NCBI RefSeq assembly: GCF_027943255.1
Contig: NC_072896.1
Span: 67,846,501 to 67,910,500 of the forward strand
Direction: 5' to 3'
DNA from: Anastrepha obliqua
Lineage: Eukaryota; Arthropoda; Insecta; Diptera; Tephritidae
Length of the DNA stretch: 64,000 bases
Shown: positions 1 to 11,894 of the stretch, piece after piece
Layout: every line of letters begins with the position of its first letter
Numbering within the stretch: the first letter of the stretch is position 1
The notes under the pieces: model-generated
Databases searched by the model: none
The model's input: only the letters and a program-made list of their open reading frames with translations
Told to the model about the DNA's origin: nothing
Program-made: the position numbers and the translations under genes

Positions 1-1943
1 TCATTTTGTGGTTTCTACACTTCGCATTTATTTTAACTCTGAACTACCTCTTTCATTATTTTTAGACTCTTTTTATTTGCTTGTTTTGCGGCGTACCGCT
101 GTGCTGCCGCCGGAACTGTTGCCACAATGCAGATGCACTCAAGCGTAGCAAATCGACGCAAACAAGCGCAACAGCGCGCCAAACATATGCCACGCCCCCT
201 ATGAAATCCCGTGGTTATTATTGTTGTCTTCGCTAAATTCCGCTTTTCAATTTGTGCAACACCGAACCGCAGCATCGTTTACGTTTTCGATTTTCCCGCC
301 GGCAGGATATCAAAACTTCCACGTTAGGGACGCTCAAGCACGCAAGCACGATTTTAGGGCATTTTCGAAATCAATATTTAACAAAAGCTGCAGAAATAAA
401 TAAAAAAGGAATCATAAACACACCGCAATTTGCATATAAAGTCAAACAAAAACGACACGAAATCACTTTTGCACTTCGCCGCCCATCAATTGAAGTCGAA
501 CCCTTTCCACGGCGACTGCCCAGCGATTGCCTGGCGATTGATTTCAGGAACATGTGTATGTGCATAACCACTAACCTTATGCACACAAAGCCTGATACAT
601 TAATTGAACGCTTTCGAGTACACACTTCAGTGCATCCTGACAATATCCTTGCCGTGCCATATCTTGCCGTCCTTCTCAGTCTGTCACACATCAAACTGCG
701 TTGCCTTCAACAAAACTTTTTTCGACTTTTTTCGAGCCGTTTGCATGTGGCTTCTATTTATTCCTGTTGCGCACTGAGTACTCAAACAAACGTGGTTTAC
801 TCCTTTATTGCCAGCATACCTTACCGATTTCCCAGCATATGGGCCAAACGCATTCAGGCGACCTTTAATATGCCGTACAAAGTTTATCAATTCCCTGGTG
901 CTTGTATTGATTTCTTGCATCTATAGAGGCATATAAATTGCCATTCAGCTTAATCCTTTGATTTTGTGCACTCTTTCATAGCCAAAGCTGGGCTTGTGCT
1001 GTTTGCATGAAAACACTCGCGCCAAATCGTCATACGCTACTTCCTTTCTCTTTCTCAATAGTCACATTCACACACTTCCTTCTGTCTTCAAATTTTTACT
1101 TGATTGTTTTCGACTCTTTACACTTGACTGCAAGTGTGAAAGTTCACTTCCTTCTTTTTCTACTTAAGTCGCCAAATTTTTTGTTGTGATGCTATAGCAC
1201 AGCCGCCTTATATTACGTACGTGCGTCCGCCAAGTCTAATGCGAGACATCCGTTGCGGCTGCTTTGGCTTACAGTTGAGTTAGCAGCCTTTACTTCCTAC
1301 TTGCGATATGTGCAAACACATGGAGTACAAATCCATGCATGTATGCGTAAATGTGTGTATGCATATAAGTGTGTGCCACCATCTTTGATGGGCTCGTTTT
1401 AATTAACTCGATTTCTCACTTGAGTGGGTCAATTTCTTTCAGCAGGCACAAATTCGACTCGAGCAGCAGTATTCAGGCACTCACACATACATAAATAACT
1501 TCTTACATGAATTGCCATATAGAATTTGTGTATGCGGATGCATGCTTGTTGGCAGCCATGAGGGCACATATGTATGCATGTATGTGAGTGTCCGTTATGT
1601 TAATATTTACACGCCTTTAACACTATATAAATTGATTAATTGTCTAAATTGGCAGGCGCTGGAAATTGGTACTCAGAGTAATTTATGAAATTCATAATTT
1701 TTAGAAACTAAAGTGGTATGCAAGTATGGCCGTAAATTGATTGTTAAATAAATTAAAGTTATTTAAATGATGCGTAGCTTTGCTGAGTGCTTGAAAACAA
1801 TGTTTAAAATCGAAACAAATCTCAAAAGTGAAGATTGGCTATCGTTGTGCTTAGCTAGAAGAAAGGAAAACAGTTCAGAAGCCAATAGTCAATACACTGA
1901 TACAGAGCAGGCGACCAAGAGGATTTAAAACAAAATAAATAAA
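1..1943. other. non-coding stretch, no gene recognised
   Basis: AT-rich sequence with short tracts of alternating purine-pyrimidine (for example around 1330-1375 and 1550-1590), typical of fly intergenic or intronic DNA. The longest open frame, on the plus strand at about 252-926 (224 codons), resembles no family I know. Its residue mix is rich in H, F, S and R with no domain pattern, and open frames also run on the other strand, so I treat it as chance. No splice or promoter signal can be assigned. Confidence 0.6.
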
Positions 1944-2012
1944 TGGCGGGTACACTTCTGTTAGGTGTTGGACCGACCTCCTCCTATTCGTGACGTGCGT
2001 CTGGATAGAATA
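1944..2012 (-). repeat. degraded 3'-part fragment of tRNA-derived SINE
   Basis: The stretch from TGGCGGGTACAC through the CCTCCTCCTATTCGTGACG block to GTGCGTCTGGAT matches, with many mismatches, the distal part of the SINE family seen in full at 17361-17666, 21708-22010 and 41328-41632. Only the tail half is present. The tRNA-like head is missing, so orientation is inferred from the other copies. It is the most diverged copy in the window. Confidence 0.55.
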
Positions 2013-2470
2013 AGAGGTGTTGTTGCAATAAAATGAAGAAGCTCATGCTGCAATAGGCTTAATTTAGATTTCATACATACGCCTTCTATTCCAAAAAAAA
2101 AATTAGCTTTTCGGAATATTTTTCGATGCACCAATAAATGTAGCGTTGCTACACTTTAAAGTCAGCGAACCTTATAATACCTTCACATATAAGTAAGTAA
2201 TTTATCTCCTTTTTGGAGCTTAACTCCCAATGCGTATTTAAATATCGAAATTACCCATACGCAATTCTTCCCGAAATCCGAGATTATAAAATAATTTTAG
2301 ATTTTAATCATACTTTTCCTTACACAACTCTGAGTTTTCTGTGATATCAATAATTAATATTACGAAAGTAAAGAGAAAATTCAAAGAAAAAACTAAATAA
2401 AACGGACCCCGGCAAAGTAGAATGGTTTGTATATATAATTCTAATGAGTTTTTTGTTAGATATTACTAAT

Positions 2471-3183
2471 TCAGGCGTAAGTCACTGCCATAAAAGAGGG
2501 ACTTACAGAAATAAAAACGAGAGTATTATCCACAAATGAAGTCTTCATTTACTCGGACAGTCAAGCAGCAATAAAAGCGCTTGAATCAAAAACGCACTCA
2601 TCAAAAACAGTTCTAAGTGCTACAAGGTGCACCTTATCTGGGTACCAGGCCACAGAAATATTGCAGAAAACTGTAAGGCGGACGAACTTGCACGAACAGG
2701 TACAACGCTCGATCTCGAACCGGATAAGGCGCTGATACCCATGCCCATAGCCACTTGTAAATTACTTATAGACAGGGAAACCATCAAAAAGGTAAATACA
2801 AGCTGGCAAAACCTCACAACATGCGAACTAAGCAGACAGACATGGCCGAACTGGAACAGCGGTCGATCGAAGATCTTGCTAAGATTCAACAGAGAATCTA
2901 TAAGAAAAATGATAGGTGTATTAACTGGTCATTGTTTAATAGGCAGCCACGCTAGAAGGTTAGGACTCCCGTACTTCGATTTCTGTAGAAGCTGTCTTAA
3001 TACAGAAGAAGAGGAAACAGTCAGACACCTTTTAGGTGAGTGTGAAAGCCTAGCTATGAGAAGGCTGCGCACTCTTGATACAGCATTTCTAACCGATGTA
3101 GCGGACATAGCCCATCTAAAACTAACGAAGCTCTGCTCGTTTATGGAAGCTACCGGATGGTTTGAAAAGGAACAACTAGAGTA
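2471..3183 (+). pseudogene. LINE ORF2 3' end: RNase H and zinc-knuckle tail
   Basis: This is the C-terminal part of a non-LTR retrotransposon polyprotein. The RNase H domain shows the E-containing segment VTAIKEG, the catalytic SDSQAA block near 2550, and WVPGHRNIAENCKADELA (about 2640-2690), whose D closes the active site. A frameshift near 2620 separates the first two blocks from the third. The tail carries LTGHCLIGSHARRLG and the cysteine-rich CRSC...HLLGEC pattern (about 2990-3045). RNase H plus this tail is known from I/LOA-type insect LINEs, so that clade is likely. The reverse transcriptase and everything 5' of it are absent: a 5'-truncated copy. The frame ends at a TAA at 3182. Confidence 0.85.
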
Positions 3184-3277
3184 AGGATAAGCCCCAGTGG
3201 TATCACAATGGACCTGCGAAAGGTCTAAGTGTGTCTTATGACAACCACCCTACCTACCTACCTACCTACCTACCTAC
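3184..3277 (+). repeat. LINE 3' UTR with (CTAC)n tail
   Basis: A short untranslated region follows the LINE stop codon and ends in about seven CTAC units (3249-3277). Simple-repeat tails in place of poly(A) are known for several fly LINEs, and the position directly after the RNase H frame fits this. A similar CTAC-type end occurs in opposite orientation near 47760. Confidence 0.7.
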
Positions 3278-3440
3278 TAATTCTGCATTCATATTACAGA
3301 AAAAGCGTATGTTTATAGTCGCTTTGGCCTGTTATTGCTTATTATAAAATGTAATATCGGATTTCGCGTGTGTATCACTGCCATAATTTTTTGCAACCTC
3401 AGTAGGCATCGTTTACGGATTTCCTCCTACTGTGTATTAC

Positions 3441-4740
3441 TACGAGGGGTGCCTTTTATATGTCGGGATTTGGCAACCCTGGTGTTGCAATCTGGCAACT
3501 GACAGCTGTATCGCAAAGTTTGACATTTTTTGACTTTTACGTACTCAGAACGTTTTGAAATACCAGCGCTATTTGTGTTGTTTACAGTAACTTAAAAGAT
3601 TCATCGCGGTCCAAAAATGGAATTAAATCGTGAACATTTTCGTGCGATTATTTTTTACAACTTTCGACGTGGATTAACTCAGCAACATTGCATGGATGAA
3701 CTTAATTCATTTTTTGGCGATGAAGCCCCATCAAGGACTAGTGTTTATCGATGGTATGGTGAATTCAAACGTGGTTGTCGTTCACTCCAAGACGAATTTC
3801 GTGAAGGTCGTCCAAAATCAGTTGTTGTTCCGAAACCATTGATGCTGTGCGCGAACTGATATTGCAAGATCGTCATGTGACCTATCGTGAGATTGAGACA
3901 ATCTTAGGCATTAGTGGGACCAGTATACATTCAATATTGCATAAACATTTGACTGTCAAAAAAATTTGTTTGCGTTGGATCCCACACAATTTGTGAATCG
4001 CTCAAAAAAAGGCTCGTGTCGATTGGTCGAAGGAAATGCTCAAAAAATACGATCGTGGGGCTTCGAAACACGTCTATGACATCGTGACAGGTGATGAATC
4101 ATGGATTTACGCGTATGAGCCCGAAAGTAAACAGCAGTCGACTGTATGGGTGTTTCAAGATGAGCCAAATCCAACAAAAGTTGTTCGCGCACGAAGCACT
4201 TCCAAGCAAATGGTCGCCTGTTTTTTCGGAAGAACTGGACATGTCGTAACCGTCCAGTACCACTAGAACAACGCAGAACAGTAAATTCTGAATAGTACAC
4301 AATAATTTGTTTGCCAGTTGTCTTCCAAAAAATTAGGAAAACCAATCGCCAAAGACTGATCACTCTTCACCAGGACAATGCGAGCTCTCACACATCGGCT
4401 CAAACAACTGCATTTTTGAGCACCCAAAACATCGAATTAATGGGTCATCCGCCGTATAGTCCTGACTTGGCACCGAATGACTTCTTTTTATTCCCGTACG
4501 TAAAAAACAAACTGAGAGGTCAACGTTTTTCGACACCTGAAGAAGCGGTTGCGGCATTCAGAATGCATGTTTTGGAGGTACCTCATTCAGAGTAGCTAAA
4601 GTGCTTCGACAATTGGTTCAAACGCATGCAAAAGTGTATAGATCTTCATGGAGAATATTTTGAAAAACAATAAAGTGATTTTCGATGATTAAAATTTGTT
4701 TTTGTTCTCTAATCCCGAAATATAAAAGGCACTCCTCGTA
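3441..4740 (+). mobile_element. mariner element, full length, TA-flanked
   Basis: The element spans 3443-4738 (1296 bp) between TA dinucleotides at 3441-3442 and 4739-4740. The ends are 28-bp inverted repeats (3443-3470 and 4711-4738, starting CGAGGGGTGCC and, reversed, CGAGGAGTGCC) that differ at two positions. Length, TA target and repeat length all fit mariner. The single gene inside is broken (see next entry), so this copy cannot make transposase, although its ends look intact enough to be recognised. Confidence 0.93.
3617..4673 (+). pseudogene. mariner transposase, several frameshifts and stops
   Basis: The reading starts at the ATG at 3617 (MELNREHFRA). The helix-turn-helix region runs to about 3990, with VYRWYGEFKRG and REIETILGISGTSIHSILH. 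The catalytic motifs are GDESWIYAYEPES (about 4090), HQDNASSHTS (about 4370) and PYSPDLAPNDFFLF (about 4455), giving the DD34D spacing of mariner. Damage: a frameshift near 3835-3860, a stop in PHNL*IAQ near 3994, a frameshift near 4258, and two TAG codons where a tryptophan is expected (about 4290 and 4593). The tail CFDNWFKRMQKC..GEYFEKQ ends at 4673. A relic, but of one readable length. Confidence 0.92.
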
Positions 4741-4919
4741 GTAGTCAATTGCGCAATTAAATTCGTTTTTCTCCTTGTCTTTCAGTTAATCAGTCTTGTC
4801 TTGCAGCTAATCTGCCATATGTGAAAGGGTGGATTATTTTTTGTAGATTTATTGCTATCACTGCATATGTGAACGTACTTTTACGGAATCATGATTTCTT
4901 CTGGTTAAGGATGGTAACA

Positions 4920-5085
4920 ATTAATTATTCTTTCAATGCTCCAATTTCCAGAACTTTGGGAGAATTTAATTCCCTTTCAAATCAAATTTATAATAAATTA
5001 TTAAAGGGTTCATCCGTTTTTCATAGTCGGTAAGAAATACTGTATTTTTTAGACTATTAATTGAATAAATAAATATGGATGACAT
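4920..5085 (+). pseudogene. jockey-like LINE extreme 3' end
   Basis: The translation NAPISRTLGEFNSLSN resembles the final residues of jockey-type ORF2 proteins. It is followed by a conserved-looking end TTTTTCATAGTCGGTAAGAA and an AATAAATAAAT tail. The same end sequence recurs inverted at 5250-5302, where it closes a better supported minus-strand LINE. That repeat is the main reason for the call. The frame has no recognised upstream part, so it is 5' truncated. Confidence 0.5.
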
Positions 5086-5224
5086 TTGAACGTTTGTAAC
5101 TCTTCTTAATGGAAAGGAAGCTTTGCCTTTAACTGTTGAAAAGAGGTCTGATTAAGGGTAAATTATTTCGATTTTAATCTGGTTTGAACTTGAAATGATA
5201 TAGCCAGAATATATTTTATTATTT

Positions 5225-5991
5225 ATATTTATTTATTTATTTATTCATTCATTTAAGAATTTAAAAATGCAGTATTTCTTACAGACTATGAAAAACAGAT
5301 TAATGCTAAGCAATTCAATCAAAAAAAACTAAACTTATAATTTATTTATTTCATTTTCATGAAGAAAATATAACATTTCTTATAGTTTAAAGGTAAAGAA
5401 TATTAGAGAATACTTCAAATTCACTCACACAATTCAACACTTTGCAATAGTATTTTGTGGAAGAAAAATCTAGAGCAATAAGATTTGGAAGCACATTAAA
5501 TTCCTTCAATGCTCTAGAAATCGAAGCATTCTAACTATCCATAACCAGAAAATTTCGTAAGTTTGTAAGCTTCGCTGAGGAATATTGAAATTAATTTTCG
5601 AAGAGGAGTCAATCGCCTTACTTATCAAATCGAAGGGTCAAGTGAGGGAGAGAATAGTCCTTGTAGTATCTAGATTTTAGATTAATGAGCAAGCACCGAT
5701 TTTTATTGGATTCAATGGATCAGTGAAATGCAAAGCATAACAGGCAAAGACTTTCGGCCTACGTTGAAGCCATCTAATATGACAAGCATAATATGATCTC
5801 CAAATAAATACAGCATATTCCAGCTTTGAAAGCAAAAGGGAGGTATATAACAGCTTTAGAGTAGCTGGATCAACTAAGTTCAAGACCGGGATTCCAAGAC
5901 CAAAGACCAGGATCCCGGGATTGACATCATTAGGTCTCACAGACCACAGTGATCTCATGACAAAGAAGACTAAGTATGCTGCGTGTGTCAA
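5225..5991 (-). pseudogene. jockey-like LINE reverse transcriptase C-terminus
   Basis: Reading the minus strand from about 5890, DPATLKLLYTSLLLSKLEYA, then IWRSYYACHIRWLQRRPK, ..YALHF..DPLNP and ..ACSLINLDT match the thumb and C-terminal part of jockey-type LINE ORF2. The polymerase active-site region is absent. The region downstream to 5225 is the LINE tail, ending in a TTTATTTATTTATT tract. It lies tail to tail with the plus-strand end at 4920-5085 and shares its terminal sequence, so both probably come from one family. Confidence 0.75.
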
Positions 5992-6369
5992 TCTTGATAA
6001 TATTATTTTGTTCTTTACAATAAAAACAAATTATTTCAACTTTAAATATTTTCACATAGACATATTTCCGAATTCGTAGTGTTTCCTTAACAATTTTAGT
6101 AGGAAGTACTGTAAATATGTTCACGCAGTTTTAGGAGCCTGGGAGACCAGGTCCATACTAAATATTTATGCTGAAGGTTAAATAAAGATTTGCGTCTCAT
6201 AGGTATTCTTGCACCTAGTCTTGTGCTAACAGACAATATTTTTTTATTAATTTGTACTGTGGTCGGAAGATGAGTTTCGCGCAAAGAACTGTGATTCACA
6301 TTTCGATTAAACAAAGGAAAATTTTTAATGCTTTAAAGTATCAAGAAGCACATGGTTATAATTATTTAC

Positions 6370-6720
6370 GCCGTGCGACTGGCACAAGCAGTTTCAAAAG
6401 TTTAGGGAGGCGCTTAATGTCAATAAAAAACCAGGCTGCCCACAGATTAGCTCATCCCCAAAAAACATCGAAAAGTGCATCTTTGCATTAAAAATTATAA
6501 AAAGGGTCTGTGAAAAGCATTGAATTGAATAGCGTTGAAGATCACTAAGAGAACTGTATGGGACAGATTATAAAACGATCGTTTGTGTATTAACAAAAAA
6601 TCGATGTTTTACCTAAAGTGATATTGCAAAGTCGTGAGTTTGAGACATGCTTGAACATTAGTTCCACTCGCACGCATTCAATATTGCATTGATATTTGAT
6701 TTCATTGGGTTTATTTGCGG
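6370..6720 (+). pseudogene. heavily decayed mariner-type transposase remnant
   Basis: Two blocks can be read. Around 6395-6530 one frame gives FQKFREALNVNKKPGCPQIS with SSPKNIEK, recalling the linker before the second helix-turn-helix of mariners. Around 6618-6695 REFETCLNISSTRTHSILH parallels REIETILGISGTSIHSILH of the mariner at 3441-4740. Several stops and shifts occur, and no inverted repeats or catalytic motifs are visible. The call rests on short similarity read by eye. Confidence 0.4.
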
Positions 6721-7009
6721 TCTTAACAAACGTGCACGATTCTGAAATGATGCTCAGTACCATTTTAGCTAAGAGTCAATTCTCACTGAGAGAATGCGCT
6801 GAAATTGTAGCATTACATTGTACTCGGCGCCTTCAAACAACACAGTTCGTAGTTTGGGAAAGAATTTCTTTTAGTACGGGTCTGTAGCCTCTCGCTACCA
6901 TGCACGCAAAATCATCATCGCTTCGCATACAAAGTACAAATTACTCAAAGATTCACGCAACGCACACGCTGCGTCGTTTGTTACATGTAAATACCGTCGG
7001 AATAATTAT

Positions 7010-7262
7010 CCCCGCCGAGCCGGATTTCTTCCCCCTTGTTCACTTCGATCGGGAGCATAGGGCTTCGGCAAGGCTGTTCCATCGTACACGTTTCTGGACT
7101 GTTGTTTCTGCGCTGTCCCATGTGAACAGCGACCTTCTTCACGTACCCTTGGCCGACGGCGGCCTCTGCTCTCTTGCGGATTCCTATCCAGTGTCATTCT
7201 CGTGATGCTACCAGCTTTCTAAGGGTGCGACCTATCCATCACCACTTTCTCCGTTTGATTTG
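7010..7262 (-). pseudogene. RTE-like LINE ORF2 C-terminal tail
   Basis: Minus-strand frames read WIGRTLRK, then TLDRNPQESRGRRRPRV, then RRSLFTWDSAETTVQKRVRW and LAEALCSRS, joined by two frameshifts. This order (RWIGH.LRK - NPQGKR.RGRP - WRR - RVRW - ALCS) is the well-known tail that follows the reverse transcriptase in one large group of non-LTR retrotransposons. The catalytic domain is not present in the window. GC content is visibly higher than in the flanks, as expected for transferred coding sequence. Confidence 0.72.
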
Positions 7263-7306
7263 CCAAAGGATGGGTTCCTTATTCGTTGATCTCCAAGCTC
7301 GCTGTT

Positions 7307-7715
7307 GCTAAAGATGTTTGGCCAGAATAGCCAATAAAGAACTGTGGAATTTGAGCAACAGAGAAACCACACCACTGCACGATGAGAAAATAATTTGTTG
7401 GGCCGGACTGAGCTCAAAAACTATTATCGGACCATATTTCTTCAAAGAATGCTGAATGCTGGCGCACTTCCCGGAGCGGCTTCGCAAATGCATGAAAAAG
7501 TCTGACAAATTTTTATTAAAACAATTAAAAAAAAAAATAAAATAAAAAATATTAGAAAATAAAAATTCTTCCTTTTCTAGATTTAACGGTACCAGACTTT
7601 TACTCGTGGGATTGTTTAAAAACCAAGCTTGACGCCAGCAAGCCGAAAGCCATTGTTGAATTCAATGCTAACATACGAACCGAAATAGCTGTTATAACGC
7701 CCGAAATGGGCGTTT
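7307..7715 (+). pseudogene. DD41D-type mariner-like transposase remnant, internally deleted
   Basis: At 7307-7460 the frames give ..NCGI*ATE.. and PLHDEKIICWAGLSSKTIIG with PYFF, matching the block HPQKVTVWRGFWAGGVIGPY of the better copy at 39988-40921. After an AT-rich stretch, 7578-7715 reads DLTVPDFYSWDCLKTKL, ASKPKAIVEFNANIR and EIAVITPEM, the usual end of this family including the third catalytic aspartate (PDF). The segment between, with the second aspartate, is missing. A degraded, internally deleted relic with no visible inverted repeats. Confidence 0.65.
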
Positions 7716-10700
7716 AATCGTAATTGCATTAAAAACTAATTTGAAATAAGTGAATAAGAATATCCTAAATCAATATTGCTTATTTGTCAAAATCGGCTGA
7801 ATCGGGGTTATTCAATGTTTAAACAGCGATGTTCTAAATGGCGCATCCGTATTTATTATTGTTTGATGTTTATATTATAGAAAAAAACTTATTCTTATGA
7901 CGTATGTACCTACATTAAAAACTATTTTCACCATGCACTTTAAAATTAAAAAAAAAAAAAAACAAATTTAATACTCAAAAATACAATACGTACAAAATAA
8001 ACCATATTTATCGGCTGTCTTGTTGTGATTGTAGCTTATTGTTGGTTGTTGGCAATGCGTACTTCGTGTAAATGAATTGTCTTTTATATTCTGTTGACAT
8101 AAATTTTAAATATTTCACTTATTTAGTATAACGCATACATACATATATATGCACTTCAACACTTTTTCACATTTTAAATTCAGTTCCAACTTTTCTTTCC
8201 TTATCAAGTTTAGATCCACCAAATTGGTACACACTCGCCAATTTTCTTAACAAACACTTCGTAATGTCCTTTTTTACGCTTTTGCGTGCCAGCATTTAAG
8301 CTGAATGGTGCAGCACTTAATTTGACAAAAGACTATGATGAACGAGAACATATAACGTCATTACACAGCCGACGACCGTAACGAAATGAAGCGAAACAGG
8401 TAAGTGAGTCCTTAGAAAAATGCCAGAAGGATCTGCAACTGCTGCTGCTGATGGGCAATGTGCTAAGGGTAATGACGGTGGTGGTTGGTGGCAATTGGAA
8501 AACAACGACAACAACAAGACAAATAAGCAAGCAAGTAAGCGCACAAACAATAGCAACAACTATCGCAATAAGAACAACAAACATCGCACAAAAGCACAAG
8601 CAATTCGACTGTGAAAGGAGCAAAAATTGACGAAGAGAGCACAAGAATGCTCGTCAGCAAGGTACGTTGGCGGCGTTTTGTATGCTCAGGTAAGTGCGCA
8701 CACAATACTTAGGTGTTTATGTGATAGTGTGTCTATATGTGTATATGAATATGTGCAGAGAACGAGACAACTGTTCGATGAACTACCCTTAGGAATGCCT
8801 TCGAGCAGCCAAGAGGAGTGAAAGAGACGAATGAAGGCCATCGAGCGAATGATGAGCGAACAGCGAAAAGAACCATTCCGCTGCCTTATTTGCACGACAT
8901 TTGTTATGTGTTTAAGGATTAACTGGTTCAATGGCTGCTATGGTTGCATTAAACAGAAACGGGGCTAGAGCACACAGGCATAGAGAGAGAGTGAGAGTAA
9001 GCGTGAGAGTGAAGACAAAAGTGTAGTTAATGAGGTTGGCGATGATGGTGTTTAAATTAACATTGAGCGAGAAATTTCAATAATGGTGTTTCCGATGAAC
9101 ATTAGCCAGCAACCATTGCTCCTTTTGGGGAAGCGCATTGATGAAGTTCTCTCGTTTAAATAGCAAATTCATTATTAAGTTTTCTTCATGAAAGTAAGAA
9201 GCTGTTGGACAAACAGTTGCAGCAGGGACGCTGTTGAGACATTGTTGAGGGTGTACAAAATGTCGAATTGGAATGAAGTGCATACACTTTGAAATCCCGC
9301 CCATAAAATATTTATATAGTCGTACAGGCACACGCACACAAACACGAAAACCCTGGCGCACAGCTAAGTCATTTTTGCTCGAGTGCTTATTGTTGCTGTT
9401 TTATTTTTTTCTTTTGCTTGTGGCTGCTATTTTTTGAGTTAACTAAAAGGCAGCAGCGTGACAGGAGCATTTTCTTTCTCATTTATTAAACATAAACCCA
9501 TACTCGCGGATTTGATACGACTAATGGTAGCCGCAACCAGCACCACCTACAAACTCCTACAAAGTCATTAGAGCAAAAGCATTTACCCATACATATGTAT
9601 GCCTGTACATAGTACACCTCTTTTATGTATATGTAATCATACGTATGTGTGTGTGTATTTACTGCTAAAAATGTAAATGTGTCTGCATATACATGGCAGC
9701 TGCTCGACGTTTCGCCTTTTGCTTTTCCAACACTTTATTAGTAGTAGAGTTGATTTTAGAACAGCTGCCATCCGCCGCCTACACAAACTTGCTATATACG
9801 TCCATTGTCGGCCCTCAGCGTCTCCAGCACAGACCTTACTATCGCTATATGTTGTCATTTTATCGGTCGTCCTTTTTGCTTACCATTGTGTTACAAGTGG
9901 CAGTAGCAGTGGCTTTGCGCTGACTTAGCATTTCAATAAGCTGTGTGACTGCGCATCTCTGCTGTTGCCGTCGTGGCTAGCGAGGCTGTTGAAATGGCGT
10001 CGCCTAAGGCTATTGCCTTTGTTATTTTTTATTTTTTGATCTAGCTGTTGTCGGTGTCATCGTTGCCTTTTTCACTCATTCACTTTTAATAACCTTTTCC
10101 TAGATGCCCGTCGTCGTCAGCGACATAGCCATCGCTTGTGTCCCCTTCAAGCCTCACTTCTTGAATGTGCTTTACTCAGTTCAGTTCAGTTCAGTTCAGC
10201 TCAGTTGCTATTTTGATATTTTTCGCTTTTATTTTGTCTTCATGTTTGCCTACTCAAAAGCCCCAAAGAGGCACACGCTGTTCGACAAACAAAATGGCAT
10301 ACTGCAGGTAGGTCGGCGATATTGATCGCGTAGCTTTCAGTTGGACAAAGGGGTTTGTTTGCTCTTATACATTGTTTCATACCAATTACACCATCACTTT
10401 TGTAACAGTTTGATGAAAAGTGCATACGTAGTTTATTCAAATCTTTCTTTTATATCCTTGAATCGGGTTTTGTTGAGAAACTTAAACAAATGAAATTGCA
10501 TCACAAAATATCCTCGGATTGGAGTGTTGAAATTTCCTTGAATAGGTAGCGATGAAGAGTAAAGAAGATGCGATTAGCTCCGAAACGATACAACATATCC
10601 ACTCAAATGAATCGAACAGGCACTTGCCCGGTTTTGAGTAGGATTGCACTATTTTCTTATTGCAAAAATTGGACTGAATTATATGATTGATTATATTATT

Positions 10701-10921
10701 TTGGAAAAAAAGAAATTCAATACTTTCTCTATAGATGGCTGTAGTGAGCGATAACTCATAAAGTATGGATCAAACAATTTAAAGTTTATGCTCGTTGTCG
10801 ATTCAGATGCGAGTTACAGGATGCTAACAATGGAAGTCAACATAGAGTTTACAGTTTCTCTGTTTCTTACACAAATATAAAGGATTTATTTTTCCCCAAA
10901 CTATTATTATGGATAGAAAGA
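7716..10921. other. non-coding stretch with low-complexity tracts
   Basis: No gene is supported. About 8415-8615 is rich in CAA/AAC/GCA triplets, like the opa-type stretches in fly exons and UTRs, and is followed by AG-rich DNA to 9020. Plausible splice-donor-like GGTAAGTG strings occur near 8690, but no domain or long frame accompanies them. The rest contains short TG/TA microsatellites (about 9590-9660). An untranslated exon or intron of a host gene remains possible. Confidence 0.45.
10174..10206. repeat. (TCAGT)n pentanucleotide microsatellite
   Basis: About six copies of a TCAGT unit in a row, the fifth interrupted by a T-to-C change. A simple tandem repeat inside non-coding DNA. Confidence 0.85.
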
Positions 10922-11152
10922 TTGAGAGATAGAGCAAAAGCTGCTCAGAAAATCAATTTAATCTCCAGAAATCCTGGTGTTAGCTTTGCTACCATCTTTA
11001 ACGACTTAAGACTAGCTGTTCAACCAAAATATTTGCCTACGCAAATACTCACACGGTGTATTAACTGTATTATTTTGTATCCGACCGGAAAAAAAACTCT
11101 GACAAATTTAACGGATTACGTAAAAAGTAAAAAAGGGAGATTTAGGATTTAG
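10922..11152 (+). pseudogene. possible Tc1-like transposase N-terminal remnant
   Basis: An open stretch reads INLISRNPGVSFATIFNDL, ..LPTQILTRCINCIILYPTG and KKTLTNLTDYVK. The layout (NP.VS...I..DL, then a second helix, then a KK-P/T-LT segment) resembles the paired-like HTH region of Tc1-type transposases. A clearer Tc1 C-terminus lies on the same strand at 11895-12262. The match is weak taken alone; position supports it. Confidence 0.4.
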
Positions 11153-11164
11153 GCTGAAGAACTG

Positions 11165-11430
11165 CATCAGGCTATCCCCAAAAAGCAAACTAAGAAACCT
11201 CAAGCGCTTAGCCGCAGACCTAGATATTTGCAAAAAAAGTGTTCAACTGTCTCTTTCTTTGCCGGATCCGCACAGCGTTTGCAATAGGGATTGTTCGGAA
11301 GTCGAAGCTTCTCCACAAAAGTTCCGATCCCCCAGTGATCGGTGACCGCTATGAGTTGGGAAATTGAGCGACGTGAGATTTCCAGCATTTTAAGCGTCCT
11401 GCTTCTACCGAACTGAGGCCATAGTGTTTT
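11165..11430 (-). pseudogene. LINE tail (post-RNase H zinc-knuckle region)
   Basis: The minus strand reads RTLKMLEISRRSISQLIAVT, then DHWGIGTFVEKLRLP, CKRCADPAKKETVEHFFCKY and, after a frameshift near 11225, KRLRFLSL. This is the same segment as at 2900-3050: the region after RNase H with a C..C...H....C pattern. No RNase H motif is found upstream. It sits between the two parts of a Tc1-like gene on the opposite strand and may be an insertion into it. Confidence 0.72.
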
Positions 11431-11894
11431 TGAGATACAAATATATACACGACAAAATAGAGCGCTGCTTGGAAATGTAGCCCTAACACAACCCCCTAAA
11501 CCTAGTTTACGGATGGAGAGAACTGTACGAAGCACAGAAAAGAAAGAAGAAATCTGCCTCAAAATGTTACCGTGTCTTAAAGGAGATACTTCCAGAGGCT
11601 AACCTCCTTCGACCTAATAGCGCTCTAAGCGGCAATTGATTGAACTTGAAGATCAATGGGAAGTAAGTACAGAATGTCGTTGCTAGTAGTCGAGACCTAA
11701 CTCAGGAACCGTTTTTTTATAATCCATATACCTAAACTTACAACGAATCGAAGCTCAATAGCTCGACGGAATGTGTACCGTTTAAATGCTAATCTCTTGA
11801 TCCACGGAACTGCAGAATAAGTTTCAAGCACGAAGGTTCGGGAATTATGGTGCAGACAAGTTTTTTCTGTTAGAAGTGCTCGTGTTTTTACAAA

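Noticed and set aside
252..926. 224-codon open frame on the plus strand
   Set aside because: Longest frame outside transposons, but no domain, no periodic pattern, and overlapping frames of 78-107 codons on the other strand; best explained as chance.
8333..8705. Cysteine- and valine-rich minus-strand frames
   Set aside because: They are the complement of CAA/GCA low-complexity DNA; the apparent membrane-like character comes from the repeat.
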